A stretch of 58,284 nt of DNA from Parashewanella hymeniacidonis (GCF_016900895.1 NZ_JAFEUN010000013.1:1-58284), one strand, 5' to 3'. Shown: positions 17,503 to 26,230, counted from the stretch's first letter. Notes: generated by a model not told the origin, from the sequence alone. Program-made: numbers and translations.

Positions 17503-17530
17503 AAGAGGGAAGCATTCATGCTTCCCTCTT
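17503..17530 (+). terminator. Hairpin terminator after the phosphate transporter
   Basis: AAGAGGGAAGC (17503-17513) pairs perfectly with GCTTCCCTCTT (17520-17530) across a 6-nt loop. The following T-run is weak (GCATT), but the stem is stable and lies directly after the operon. Confidence 0.7.
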
Positions 17531-17591
17531 GCATTAAGTGCAACAAATCCATAGCATTACAATTATTGTATTTTCGATTGAGATCGTATTT

Positions 17592-18167
17592 GTGTTAAAA
17601 AAGCTTGCTCTATCACTGTGCTTTTTAGTTCTTCCTTTTCAGTTACAAGCCGAAGAAACTCGCTATATCTCTGAAAATGTTTATGTTTATTTACACTCAG
17701 GCCCGGGCTCACAATATAAAATCCTTGGCAGCGTAGCAGCTGGACGAAAAGTAACTCTTCTCCCTGAAGCACAAGGTGGCTTTTCTAAAGTCATTGACAA
17801 CAAAGGTCGAGAAGGTTGGATTCAATCAAAAATGATTGTAAAAGATCCAACATTTAGAATTACAGAACCTAAATTACAGCAACAAATAGATGACTTACAA
17901 AAAGAGTTAACTACCGTAAAAGCTGTCAGCGCTCTGTCGTCACAAAATACGTCAGAACTTGAACAACAATTGGCTGCAGCGATTCAAGCTCGCAAAACGG
18001 CAGAAAGCAGTCTTGCGACAGTCCAACAGCAACTGTTAACAGCCAATCAAGATGAAAAGTATCGCTTCTGGCGTGAAGGCGGCATGATTGCTGGAGTAGG
18101 TTTATTAATTGGACTCATCTTAGCTTATTTCCCAAAACCAGGAAGAAAGCGTAAGACAAGTTGGTAA
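17592..18167 (+). CDS. SH3 domain protein of the TIGR04211 (YgiM) family
   Basis: The protein has 191 residues from a GTG start at 17592 with GAGAT upstream; a longer frame from 17538 precedes the signal peptide and is unlikely. A signal peptide (to about residue 20, QLQAEE) leads into a bacterial SH3 domain (YISENVYVYLHSGPGSQYKILG and following, about 23-90). A coiled coil follows (about 95-160), then a C-terminal membrane helix (GMIAGVGLLIGLILAYF) and a basic cytoplasmic tail. This is the domain layout of E. coli YgiM. It is an envelope protein, possibly binding peptidoglycan; its function is not established. A clean terminator follows. Confidence 0.9.
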   Translation: MLKKLALSLCFLVLPFQLQAEETRYISENVYVYLHSGPGSQYKILGSVAAGRKVTLLPEAQGGFSKVIDNKGREGWIQSKMIVKDPTFRITEPKLQQQIDDLQKELTTVKAVSALSSQNTSELEQQLAAAIQARKTAESSLATVQQQLLTANQDEKYRFWREGGMIAGVGLLIGLILAYFPKPGRKRKTSW

Positions 18168-18182
18168 GAGCTCTAAGTATCC

Positions 18183-18214
18183 AGTAGAGCACTTATTTAA
18201 GTGCTCTACTTTTT
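18183..18214. terminator. Bidirectional intrinsic terminator
   Basis: AGTAGAGCACTT (18183-18194) pairs perfectly with AAGTGCTCTACT (18199-18210), followed by TTTT. It terminates the SH3 gene and overlaps the stop codon of the broken minus-strand gene (18206-18208). Confidence 0.85.
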
Positions 18215-18877
18215 AGCAGCCCCAGGCATATTTTTATAGATATCACCTTGTGTGACAAGGGCATTAAATTTTGAGACCAGTGCCTCACTTGTTTTACCCA
18301 CTTGATATTCTTCAAAATTGAATCGGTTAGGAATGATAGAAGTTATACCTGCCCTGAAATAATTTAAAGTACTTGCGATTTTCCAGCCAACAGCATCTCT
18401 TGCTGCACCTGTAGCTTTAAGTTTTCCATCTTCCGCAACTATCGTTAATTTATAGTCCCGCAAAGCATTACCTTCTGAGCCTGAATTGATGATTAAATGT
18501 CCTATAAAACCTGATTTAATTGCAGCTTTACCTTCATTCTCCCGAATATACCCATGATACTTGAAGATGCATGTTTCAGGACTTTTTCAGCGCCAATTCT
18601 TTGAGGCGCATTAGCGAAGGAATATCGGGATTCTTTCGAGCTAATGTAACAAAGAAGAATTGGCGCTGAGAAGTCCACGCAGTGCGAGCTGCACAGCTTG
18701 TTACTCTTCGTTGCCAGTGCTAACAATAGTTCACTATTGCCGCACACCGTCACCTTGATTAACAAGTTGTGCATTCTCGCTGAAATCGAGCATCTTCAGG
18801 TATATGGGTATATATGTATTCATCGTGCTATAAACGGTTCTTTCATTAGCTATGGGGTTACTAGTGGCTGTAGCCAT
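18206..18877 (-). pseudogene. Small gene of unknown function split by the mobile repeat (135 codons when rejoined)
   Basis: The 3' part encodes RDYKLTIVAEDGKLKATGAA and on to the end MPGAAKK. The 5' part lies on the far side of the element: an ATG at 18877 with GAGGT upstream encodes MATATSNPIANERTVYSTMN. Removing 264 bp (18549-18812), that is one element and one TA, joins the two exactly in frame and gives 135 residues with no stop. This both defines the original gene and shows that the insertion is the only visible lesion. The product has no signal peptide or membrane helix. I recognise no family. As it stands, only the first 20 or so codons are translated before the element is entered. Confidence 0.75.
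18547..18812 (-). mobile_element. MITE-like repeat, copy 2 (inverted orientation)
   Basis: The element is 18549-18810 (262 bp), flanked by TA at 18547-18548 and 18811-18812. It is the reverse orientation of copy 1 and shares its ends and internal dyads. Its distal end is slightly shortened (GGTATATGGGTA in place of GGTATCATAATGGGTA as in copy 4). It splits the 135-codon gene. Confidence 0.9.
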
Positions 18878-19059
18878 AATGACCTCATTTACACTGAGTA
18901 TGTTTCTGAATATTTTATTACTTTTTAATCAAGCCTAATTAAATTAATGACAAAGAGATGATTAAGCTTTATTCACCAGCCTAAAAAACCAAAACCCATA
19001 CAGATCAAACAAAGCCAATATTGCCGTTTTAAATAGTGTTCTAAATCACATTTTGCAGG

Positions 19060-19118
19060 TATAATCCGCAAAATTTCTAATATTGTATACAAAACCGAGT
19101 TCAACAATACGTCGTATT
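19060..19118 (+). promoter_or_regulatory. putA promoter region with two palindromes
   Basis: A consensus -10, TATAAT (19060-19065), is followed by the perfect palindrome TTGTATACAA (19083-19092) and by AATACG-T-CGTATT (19106-19118). TTGTATACAA resembles operators of GntR/FCD-type repressors (family knowledge), so proline-use control by such a regulator is possible. This matters because the PutA here lacks the DNA-binding head that self-represses putA in enteric bacteria. The rest of the 307-bp gap (18878-19184) shows nothing further. Confidence 0.5.
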
Positions 19119-19184
19119 AATCCAAACGGACTCGAATAATAATAGCGCACAGTGCCCTGCATGGGCCTAGATGGAAGCATAACT

Positions 19185-22100
19185 ATGTTCAAAGCGAGTG
19201 AAGTTCTAGCGGGTCATTTTGACCAAGCTAACCTCTCTGAGTTGTTTCAAGCAATTACTGATAACTATGTAGTTGACGAGGAACAATACCTGTCTGAGTT
19301 GATTAAACTGGTTCCGTCATCGGAAACTGAAATTAATCGTGTAACTCAGCGTGCACATGATTTAGTTCATAAAGTACGACAATATGAGAAAAAAGGATTG
19401 ATGGTAGGCATCGATGCTTTCCTTCAACAGTACAGTCTTGAAACGCAAGAAGGCATTATTTTAATGTGTCTTGCTGAAGCACTGTTACGCATCCCAGATT
19501 CTGCCACTGCCGACGCATTGATTGAAGACAAGCTTTCTGGCGCCAAGTGGGATAAACACATCAAGCAAAGTGATTCAGTTCTGGTTAACGCTTCGACTTG
19601 GGGCTTAATGCTAACAGGAAAAATCGTTAAGCTTGATCAAAGCGTCGATGGCAAACCCAGTGGCCTTTTAGGCAAGCTGGTCAATCGTTTAGGCGAACCT
19701 GTTATCCGCCAAGCCATGCTTGCGGCGATGAAAATCATGGGTAAGCAATTCGTGCTTGGCCGTACCATCAAGGAAGGCTTAAAAAACAGCGAAAGCAAAC
19801 GTAAATTGGGTTATACCCACAGCTACGATATGCTGGGTGAAGCGGCTTTAACCCTCAAAGATGCTAAAAAGTATTTTAATGATTACGCTGATGCGATTCG
19901 TGCTTTAGGCAGCCCAAATTACAATGAAGCCGAAGCACCTCGCCCTACCGTTTCGATTAAACTCACCGCACTGCATCCACGTTATGAAGTAGCGAATACC
20001 GATCGTACACTTACCGAACTTTATGATCGTGTGATTGAGCTTATCAATATTGCACGCAGTGTAAATGTAGGTATTCAAATCGACGCTGAAGAGGCCGATC
20101 GCCTTGAACTCTCACTCAAGTTATTCCAAAAGCTTTATCAATCTGAAGCGGCTGTAGGCTGGGGACAATTGGGTATTGTGGTTCAGGCCTATTCCAAACG
20201 CGCATTACCGGTATTAGTTTGGCTCAATCAATTGGCCAAAGCGCAAGGTGATGAAATCCCATTACGCTTAGTAAAAGGCGCTTATTGGGATAGTGAGCTG
20301 AAATGGGCACAAGAAAACGGCGAAAGTGGCTACCCGCTTTATACTCGCAAATCAGGCTCAGATGTTTCTTATCTTGCTTGTGCTCGTTATCTGCTATCGG
20401 AAAAAACCCGTGGCTATATTTACCCTCAATTTGCGACTCATAATGCACAAACCGTAGCCAGCATTACTGATATGGCTGGCGATCGCCAGTATGAATTCCA
20501 GCGTTTACATGGCATGGGTGAAGAACTTTATGACACAATTCTTGCAGAAGCGGGGGTAAAAACCGTTCGTATTTATGCGCCGATTGGTGCCCATAAAGAC
20601 TTACTCCCTTACTTGGTTCGTCGTCTACTTGAAAACGGGGCGAACACCTCTTTCGTACATAAGTTGGTTGATCCTAAAACGCCGATTGATTCATTAGTCG
20701 TTCATCCGTTATCAACGCTTAAACGTTTTAAAACCCTCGCTAATAATAAGATTGTTCTACCAGAAGATATTTTTGGTGAAGCGCGCAAAAACTCCAAGGG
20801 AATGAATATGAACATTGCTTCTGAATCTGAGCCATTTTTTAAAGCTTTAGAGCAGTATAAAGAAACGAAATGGTTTGCTGGGCCAATCGTTGATGGTGAA
20901 ACTCTTTTAGGTGATAACCTAGACGTTTTGAGCCCGTTTGATAACCGTGAAATCGTCGGTCAAATTACCTATGCTGACGATCGAGCCATTGAACAAGCGA
21001 TGAGTTCTGCACACAGTGCTTTTGATGCATGGACTCGTACACCAGTCGAAGAGCGTGCAAATGCCCTGCAAAAATTAGCCGACTTACTGGAAGAAAACCG
21101 TGAAGAGCTGATTGCACTATGTACTCGTGAAGCGGGTAAGAGCGTACAAGACGGTATTGATGAAGTGCGTGAAGCAGTCGACTTCTGCCGTTATTATGCA
21201 ATCAATGCTAAAAAGATGATGGCTCAACCTGAAGTTATGCCTGGGCCAACAGGTGAACTCAACGAGTTATTCTTGCAAGGTCGTGGTGTCTTTGTGTGTA
21301 TCAGCCCTTGGAACTTCCCATTAGCAATTTTCTTAGGTCAAATCACAGCCGCTCTTGCCACGGGTAACACGGTTATTGCCAAGCCAGCAGAGCAAACTTG
21401 TATTGTTGGTTATCGTGCCGTTCAACTGGCTCATGAAGCGGGTATTCCGAAGAACGTACTGCAATTCCTACCAGGTACAGGTGCTACTGTTGGTGCTAAA
21501 ATCACCGCTGACGAACGCATTGGCGGTGTATGTTTTACTGGCTCTACTGGCACCGCTAAACGCATTAATATCACTCTTGCTAATCGTAACGGAGCCATTA
21601 TTCCTCTGGTTGCGGAGACTGGCGGTCAAAATGCAATGGTGGTTGATTCAACCTCACAACCTGAGCAAGTCGTTAACGATGTGGTTGGTTCTTCATTTAC
21701 CAGTGCAGGTCAACGCTGTTCTGCGCTTCGAGTGTTGTATATTCAGGACGATATCGCCGAGCGGGTGCTTGATGTCATGCAAGGGGCGATGGATGAGTTA
21801 AGCATTGGTCACCCAGGGCTTATTAAAACTGACGTTGGCCCCGTAATTGATGCGACAGCAAAAGCCAATTTAAATGCGCATATTGAGCATATACAGCAAG
21901 TGGGCAAGTTAATTAAGCAAGTCGATTTACCTGCGGGCACTGAGCATGGTCACTTTGTTGCACCCACTGCCGTTGAAATTGATTCAATTAAAGTGCTTGA
22001 GAAAGAACACTTTGGTCCAATTTTGCATGTTATTCGTTACAAAAGTGCAGATTTAGGAAAAGTCATTGATGACATCAACAGCACAGGCTTTGGTCTAACG

Positions 22101-22364
22101 CTTGGTATTCACAGCCGTAATGAAGGTCATGCCTTAGAAATTGCGGATAAAGTGGATGTGGGTAACGTGTATATCAACCGTAACCAAATTGGTGCGGTAG
22201 TGGGCGTACAACCATTTGGTGGTCAAGGGTTGTCAGGCACTGGCCCTAAAGCTGGCGGCCCACACTATTTAACTCGTTTTGTGACTGAAAAGACTCGTAC
22301 TAACAATATCACGGCAATCGGTGGTAATGCGACCTTGCTTTCATTAGGTGATAGTGAAGATTAA
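19185..22364 (+). CDS. putA: Bifunctional proline dehydrogenase / L-glutamate gamma-semialdehyde dehydrogenase PutA
   Basis: PutA oxidises proline to glutamate in two steps, passing electrons to the membrane quinone pool. The proline dehydrogenase barrel occupies about residues 80-500 (ALHPRYEVA near 263, LPYLVRRLLENGANTSFV near 470). The aldehyde dehydrogenase lies at about 570-1040, with WNFPLAI near 706 and the catalytic Cys in SAGQRCSALRV near 842. At 1059 residues it is the short form without the ribbon-helix-helix repressor domain of the roughly 1320-residue enteric PutA. ATG at 19185 with GGAAG seven bases upstream is preferred over an upstream ATG at 19152. It is transcribed alone and followed by a strong hairpin. 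Confidence 0.96.
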   Translation: MFKASEVLAGHFDQANLSELFQAITDNYVVDEEQYLSELIKLVPSSETEINRVTQRAHDLVHKVRQYEKKGLMVGIDAFLQQYSLETQEGIILMCLAEALLRIPDSATADALIEDKLSGAKWDKHIKQSDSVLVNASTWGLMLTGKIVKLDQSVDGKPSGLLGKLVNRLGEPVIRQAMLAAMKIMGKQFVLGRTIKEGLKNSESKRKLGYTHSYDMLGEAALTLKDAKKYFNDYADAIRALGSPNYNEAEAPRPTVSIKLTALHPRYEVANTDRTLTELYDRVIELINIARSVNVGIQIDAEEADRLELSLKLFQKLYQSEAAVGWGQLGIVVQAYSKRALPVLVWLNQLAKAQGDEIPLRLVKGAYWDSELKWAQENGESGYPLYTRKSGSDVSYLACARYLLSEKTRGYIYPQFATHNAQTVASITDMAGDRQYEFQRLHGMGEELYDTILAEAGVKTVRIYAPIGAHKDLLPYLVRRLLENGANTSFVHKLVDPKTPIDSLVVHPLSTLKRFKTLANNKIVLPEDIFGEARKNSKGMNMNIASESEPFFKALEQYKETKWFAGPIVDGETLLGDNLDVLSPFDNREIVGQITYADDRAIEQAMSSAHSAFDAWTRTPVEERANALQKLADLLEENREELIALCTREAGKSVQDGIDEVREAVDFCRYYAINAKKMMAQPEVMPGPTGELNELFLQGRGVFVCISPWNFPLAIFLGQITAALATGNTVIAKPAEQTCIVGYRAVQLAHEAGIPKNVLQFLPGTGATVGAKITADERIGGVCFTGSTGTAKRINITLANRNGAIIPLVAETGGQNAMVVDSTSQPEQVVNDVVGSSFTSAGQRCSALRVLYIQDDIAERVLDVMQGAMDELSIGHPGLIKTDVGPVIDATAKANLNAHIEHIQQVGKLIKQVDLPAGTEHGHFVAPTAVEIDSIKVLEKEHFGPILHVIRYKSADLGKVIDDINSTGFGLTLGIHSRNEGHALEIADKVDVGNVYINRNQIGAVVGVQPFGGQGLSGTGPKAGGPHYLTRFVTEKTRTNNITAIGGNATLLSLGDSED

Positions 22365-22378
22365 CACCCTTCTCTTTA

Positions 22379-22409
22379 GCTCCTGAGATGAGTTTACTCT
22401 CAGGAGCTT
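22379..22409. terminator. Hairpin terminator between putA and a converging gene
   Basis: AGCTCCTGAGA (22379-22389) pairs perfectly with TCTCAGGAGCT (22399-22409). It lies 15 bp after the putA stop and touches the stop codon of the converging gene. The T-tract is short, so termination efficiency is uncertain. Confidence 0.65.
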
Positions 22410-23025
22410 ATTCAATAACTTTACCTGCCTCACAAGGTATCTGTAGTAGCATTTGGTCTTGATATATATAATGCATTCCTTCGACAACTTGTTCAGGAAC
22501 AGCTTCCGTCTCAACTGCAACGAGTTTTTTCATATTTTCGATTTCACCAGAATGATCTCTATAGTAATTTTGCATTGTTCTAGACCAATGATCAGTAGAT
22601 TCGAATCCATCTCCATTAAAATCATCTCTAAATTCGTCTAGCCAAACCTTAAGTTTGTTAATGAGTCCTTTAAAAAAGGTCTTCACAGAGCTAGAGTGTG
22701 ACTCACAGACATCAAATTTACTTGGGATATCTTCTCCTTTATCTCCAATCGAATAGTCCTTAGTTTCATATGGAAAGGTCTTCACTTTGGCTGGATAGGT
22801 CTTTACTTTGGCTGGATAGTTTCTAGCTTCGTTGTGATTAGATACATTCCAAAACATCCCAGCTTCGGTGCGAACATGCTTGGCTTGGTATTCGGCCTGA
22901 AACTGATCACCATCTTTTGGAAAGATGGTCACACCCACAACATAAGTTGTATTGGCTTCATCTTGCTTTTTATAAACATACTCAGGCTGAATGGAACCTT
23001 TAGTGCTTTGAATGGATGCTGCCAT
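22408..23025 (-). CDS. Hypothetical protein with a 7-residue tandem repeat
   Basis: The product has 205 residues, without a signal peptide or membrane helix. Residues 70-83 are two copies of YPAKVKT, encoded by a nearly perfect 21-bp tandem repeat at 22776-22817, followed by a partial third (FPYET). Upstream is a beta-rich region (TYVVGVTIFPKDGDQFQAEY); downstream is a charged helical region with an acidic segment, DEFRDDFNGDGFESTDHW, near 130-147, that resembles a calcium-binding DxDGD loop only loosely. I recognise no family. It is monocistronic, convergent with putA, and probably accessory. Confidence 0.65.
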   Translation of the reverse strand: MAASIQSTKGSIQPEYVYKKQDEANTTYVVGVTIFPKDGDQFQAEYQAKHVRTEAGMFWNVSNHNEARNYPAKVKTYPAKVKTFPYETKDYSIGDKGEDIPSKFDVCESHSSSVKTFFKGLINKLKVWLDEFRDDFNGDGFESTDHWSRTMQNYYRDHSGEIENMKKLVAVETEAVPEQVVEGMHYIYQDQMLLQIPCEAGKVIE

Positions 23026-23151
23026 AACTGCCTAGTAAATAAATTAACATACTCTTACTTTAACACCTCTACATGAATCCCCCCTTTATGGTAAATTAAT
23101 TTATGTTTAATATTTCATCAAAAATGAGAATCGACTTTTAGGAGATAACCG

Positions 23152-23718
23152 ATGGAAGCAAATTATCGTAGTGACCTTATAAACCTCTATAACTCTGCTT
23201 TAGTCATCATGGATGTACAAGGAAAGCTTGCACAAATGATGTTTGAAAGTAAGCTACTTCATGAAAAGATTAAAACTCTAATCAAAGGTGCTGAGCTACT
23301 CGCAATCCCCATTTTTTGGCTAGAACAAATCCCTGAAAAAATTGGTAATACTTCCAATGATATCGCCGAACTCTTAACTCCTAATGTCCAGCCGATAGCT
23401 AAAAAGCATTTTAGTGCATGGAAAAATGATGACTTTAAACAAGCACTAGAGCACTCGGGTAAAACACACTTGTTAGTCGCGGGTATTGAGGCACACATTT
23501 GTGTCTATCAGACTTGTAAAGACTTACAAAATAACGGTTTCCAAACGCATATTGTGCGTGACGCCATTTCATCGAGAACAGAAACAAATAAAGTGTGCGG
23601 CATAAAGATGATGCTCGACTGCGGTGCCAATTTATCTAACGTTGAATCAGCATTATTTGAGCTGCAACACGTAGCCGAAGGCGAACGATTCAGGCAACTC
23701 ATTAAGCTCGTAAAATAG
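23152..23718 (+). CDS. Isochorismatase-family cysteine hydrolase
   Basis: This is a 188-residue single-domain enzyme of the isochorismatase-like superfamily. The catalytic triad is visible: Asp21 (ALVIMDVQGKL), Lys85 (IAKKHFSAW) and Cys117 (LVAGIEAHICVYQTC), including the usual cis-peptide region before the Cys. Family members hydrolyse amides or ethers such as nicotinamide, ureidoacrylate or isochorismate; this one is closest in layout to YcaC-like hydrolases of unknown substrate. ATG has AGGAGAT upstream. It stands alone, convergent with the broken VOC gene. Confidence 0.88.
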   Translation: MEANYRSDLINLYNSALVIMDVQGKLAQMMFESKLLHEKIKTLIKGAELLAIPIFWLEQIPEKIGNTSNDIAELLTPNVQPIAKKHFSAWKNDDFKQALEHSGKTHLLVAGIEAHICVYQTCKDLQNNGFQTHIVRDAISSRTETNKVCGIKMMLDCGANLSNVESALFELQHVAEGERFRQLIKLVK

Positions 23719-23736
23719 TTAAGGGTGACAAGCAGT

Positions 23737-24385
23737 TTATGCTGTTGTTGAATGTAATACGATTCGATTACCCTCACTGTCTAGAATAATGCAACGACAA
23801 CCGTGAGGGCCTATTGCATGTGTAGCCTGCAAAATTGTACCGCCAAATTGAGTCACTTTAGTTTCAGCATCAGCAATACGACCATCAACATTAAGGTACA
23901 GCATCAAACCCTTATCAGAAACATCCGCAGGGTTAGGCACTAAACAACCACCATTGCCTTCAGCATGCTCGAACACAGCGAACTCAAACTTATCAAACTT
24001 CTCTTTTTTTACTTCGATAGCCAGTACTTGTTGGTAAAACTCACAGGCACGATCCAAATCAGCCTACAGGGATATCAAACCAGACAGCTCGGTTATATAT
24101 ACCATTATGATACCTGAAGATGCTCGATTTCAGCGAGAATGCACAACTTGCTAATCAAGGCGACAGTGTGTGGCAATAGTGAGCTATTGTTAGCACTGGC
24201 AACGAAGAGTAACAAGCTGTGCAACTCGCACTGCGTGGACTTCTAAGCGCCAATTCTTCTTTGTTACACTAGCTCGAAAGAATCCCGATATTCCTTCGCT
24301 AATGCGCCTCAAAGAATTGGCGCTGAAAAAGTCCTGAAACATGCATCTTCAAGTATCATGGGTATAGAGCATTAAAATCTGACAT
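23737..24385 (-). pseudogene. VOC/glyoxalase-family gene broken by a mobile repeat and a 1-bp frameshift
   Basis: The 3' part encodes a VOC (vicinal oxygen chelate) domain: DLDRACEFYQQVL, a central CLVPNPADVSDKGLMLYLNV, and a C-terminal HGCRCIILDSEGNRIVLHS. Upstream, residues RAVWFDIPV are in another frame because of one extra base in the CC at 24063-24064. The 5' end is cut off by the mobile repeat; an ATG at 24385 encodes MSDFNALY after joining. Removing 267 bp (24100-24366) and the extra base gives 126 codons, a normal length for a single VOC domain. With two lesions this copy is probably dead. Intact relatives are small metal-dependent enzymes or resistance proteins; the substrate cannot be stated. 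Confidence 0.8.
24098..24366 (+). mobile_element. MITE-like repeat, copy 3
   Basis: The element is 24100-24364 (265 bp) with TA at 24098-24099 and 24365-24366, in the same orientation as copy 1. One C is missing from the left end (TACCATT in place of TACCCATT). An in-frame stop (TTCTAA near 24242) interrupts the frame that is open in other copies, which argues against that frame being a gene. It splits the VOC gene after about eight codons. Confidence 0.9.
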
Positions 24386-24535
24386 TATTAGGTCTCAATA
24401 TTATTGTTTTATGGGTTGTAATTACCGTAATTGGTATCGCTATTTATCCTAGCAAGTTACTCAAACACTGACAATCTCATACGCTTAAGCTAAAATGCCC
24501 AACCTTAAATACGCTTTCCATTATCCGTTACCTAT

Positions 24536-25354
24536 ATGAGCTCAGAACATTTTCAACTTTCAAAACCTTACCTTCAACGCTTTGCCGGTATCGGTCGATT
24601 ATACGGTCAGCCCGCACTGGAAAAATTTTCCCAATCACACGTTGTAGTTATTGGCATTGGTGGTGTTGGTACTTGGGTTGCTGAGTCATTAGCACGCTCT
24701 GGCATAGGTCAAATCACACTGATCGATCTTGATGATATTTGTGTAACCAACACTAATCGCCAGATTCATGCACTGAAAGACACTATTGGCCAATCAAAAG
24801 TGGAAGTCATGGCTGATCGTATCAAGGCGATTTACCCAGATTGTATCGTCAATGAAATTGAAGACTTTATTACACTCGATAACTTGAATGAATACTTAGT
24901 TTCTGCGAAACAAGGTGGCAATATTGACTTTGTCATCGATTGTATTGATGCAGTGAAACAAAAAGCCGCTTTAATTGCTTGGTGTAAGCGATCCAAATTA
25001 CCTATTGTTACAGTCGGTGGCGCAGGCGGACAAATGGATCCGACTAAAATTCAACTGAGTGATCTGGCTAAAACTCACCAAGATCCTCTACTCGCAAAAG
25101 TAAGAAATATTTTACGCCGTGAGTATAACTTCTCTAAAAACACCAGTCGTCGTTTTGGCGTAGATGCTGTTTTCTCAACAGAGCAATTAGTTTACCCACA
25201 AGAAGATGGTACCGTGTGTGCGAATAAATCAGGTTCAGACGGCAATATGCGAATGGATTGCGCTTCAGGCTTTGGTGCAATCACAACGGTAACGGGCACT
25301 TTCGGTTTTGTTGCTGTAAGTAAGGCACTAAAGAAACTTTCCGCTAAAGCGTAA
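24536..25354 (+). CDS. tcdA: tRNA threonylcarbamoyladenosine dehydratase TcdA (CsdL)
   Basis: This is a 272-residue E1-like/ThiF-fold enzyme. It uses ATP to cyclise the t6A37 modification of tRNA into the hydantoin ct6A. The Rossmann nucleotide motif GIGGVGTWVAESLARSGIG (about 40-58) is followed by ITLIDLDDICVTNTNRQ with the conserved Asp and Arg contacts, and by the C-terminal GSDGNMRMDCASGFGA segment typical of TcdA. The length matches E. coli TcdA (268). The ATG at 24536 has no strong ribosome site. The upstream gap 24386-24535 shows no clear promoter. It is followed, 76 bp on, by the SieB-like gene. Confidence 0.94.
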   Translation: MSSEHFQLSKPYLQRFAGIGRLYGQPALEKFSQSHVVVIGIGGVGTWVAESLARSGIGQITLIDLDDICVTNTNRQIHALKDTIGQSKVEVMADRIKAIYPDCIVNEIEDFITLDNLNEYLVSAKQGGNIDFVIDCIDAVKQKAALIAWCKRSKLPIVTVGGAGGQMDPTKIQLSDLAKTHQDPLLAKVRNILRREYNFSKNTSRRFGVDAVFSTEQLVYPQEDGTVCANKSGSDGNMRMDCASGFGAITTVTGTFGFVAVSKALKKLSAKA

Positions 25355-25430
25355 AATCAATCATTTTATTTAATGGCATAGAATATGCTTCCTATTCAAC
25401 ACAACATTTTAATGGCAGTTGGATAGAAAG

Positions 25431-26054
25431 ATGAACAAGTTTACTTTATCTTCACTGAACTTTTTCTCGGGACGCATATTTTCAAAACAATGGATGTCAA
25501 GATCCATGCTTTGGCTAGTTGTGTTATGCGCTAGTCTTCTGTTTTTACCGGAGCACATTCTAGGCAAACTAGGATTACATGAGCATATTCAACCGTACAG
25601 CCACTTTGTGGGCTTAGGGTTGGTCATCGGTTGTGCGTATTTCTGCAGTCGAGTTTTTGACTACTTACTTGATATTGGTATCAATCACTACAGTAGTAAG
25701 CAAGCGACAACTGCGATTGAAAATAAAATCCACTATCTAGACCCTACTGAGAGAGCTGTACTCAGAGAATTCTTTTTACAAAGCAGTGCAACCTTGACCT
25801 TACCGAAGGATGACGTTGCCGTTAAAAGCTTAATGAATGCGCATATCCTAGAATGCATCGGTAATGAATTACACTATGCGATTCAGGGTCCTACGGCTGA
25901 CTTTAAGATCACGTTAAAAGCTCGAAGCTATTTAAATCGTCAAATTTTACGTTTACCGAGTGGAAAGCCAAACGAGCTTGAATTGAAACAATTGATAAAA
26001 GCTAGACCCGCATTTATTCATAGTTTAGTGCAGCAAAGAAAACAGGCTGCTTAA
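25431..26054 (+). CDS. SieB-like membrane protein (superinfection-exclusion B family)
   Basis: The protein has 207 residues from ATG at 25431 (GGATAG upstream; a TTG at 25419 is less likely). Two membrane helices (SMLWLVVLCASLLFLP, about 22-37, and FVGLGLVIGCAYFCSRVF, about 55-72) are followed by a cytoplasmic region with the DPTERAVLREFFLQSS motif and a winged-helix-like C-terminus. This matches the layout of the SieB family, named for a phage P22 exclusion protein but widespread in chromosomes. Whether this copy blocks phage or has a housekeeping role is not shown by the sequence. There are no phage genes nearby. A terminator follows. Confidence 0.7.
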   Translation: MNKFTLSSLNFFSGRIFSKQWMSRSMLWLVVLCASLLFLPEHILGKLGLHEHIQPYSHFVGLGLVIGCAYFCSRVFDYLLDIGINHYSSKQATTAIENKIHYLDPTERAVLREFFLQSSATLTLPKDDVAVKSLMNAHILECIGNELHYAIQGPTADFKITLKARSYLNRQILRLPSGKPNELELKQLIKARPAFIHSLVQQRKQAA

Positions 26055-26068
26055 GTAATACTGTATAA

Positions 26069-26097
26069 GGGAGAGCTCACCTAGCTTCTCCCTTTTT
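26069..26097 (+). terminator. Intrinsic terminator after the SieB-like gene
   Basis: GGGAGAGCT (26069-26077) pairs with AGCTTCTCCC (26083-26092), with one bulge, and is followed by TTTTT. Confidence 0.8.
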
Positions 26098-26230
26098 ACT
26101 CCCTCATATTCTCATTAAAAAAGTACATCACGACTTTGAAATAGAGGTATTTATATCTCTGTTTGTTATGTACTGTGAAATGTAGAACCGAATTTTTGCA
26201 CTGAAAGCACATATGATGCATTTCAGACGT

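Noticed and set aside
19185..19300. PutA read as N-terminally truncated because it lacks the DNA-binding domain
   Set aside because: The short form is normal in many bacteria, the start has a good ribosome site, and both enzyme domains are complete.
24390..24471. Short plus-strand frame ending NIIVLWVVITVIGIAIYPSKLLKH
   Set aside because: Hydrophobic but without a start codon or ribosome site, and antisense to the VOC gene start; not supportable as a gene.
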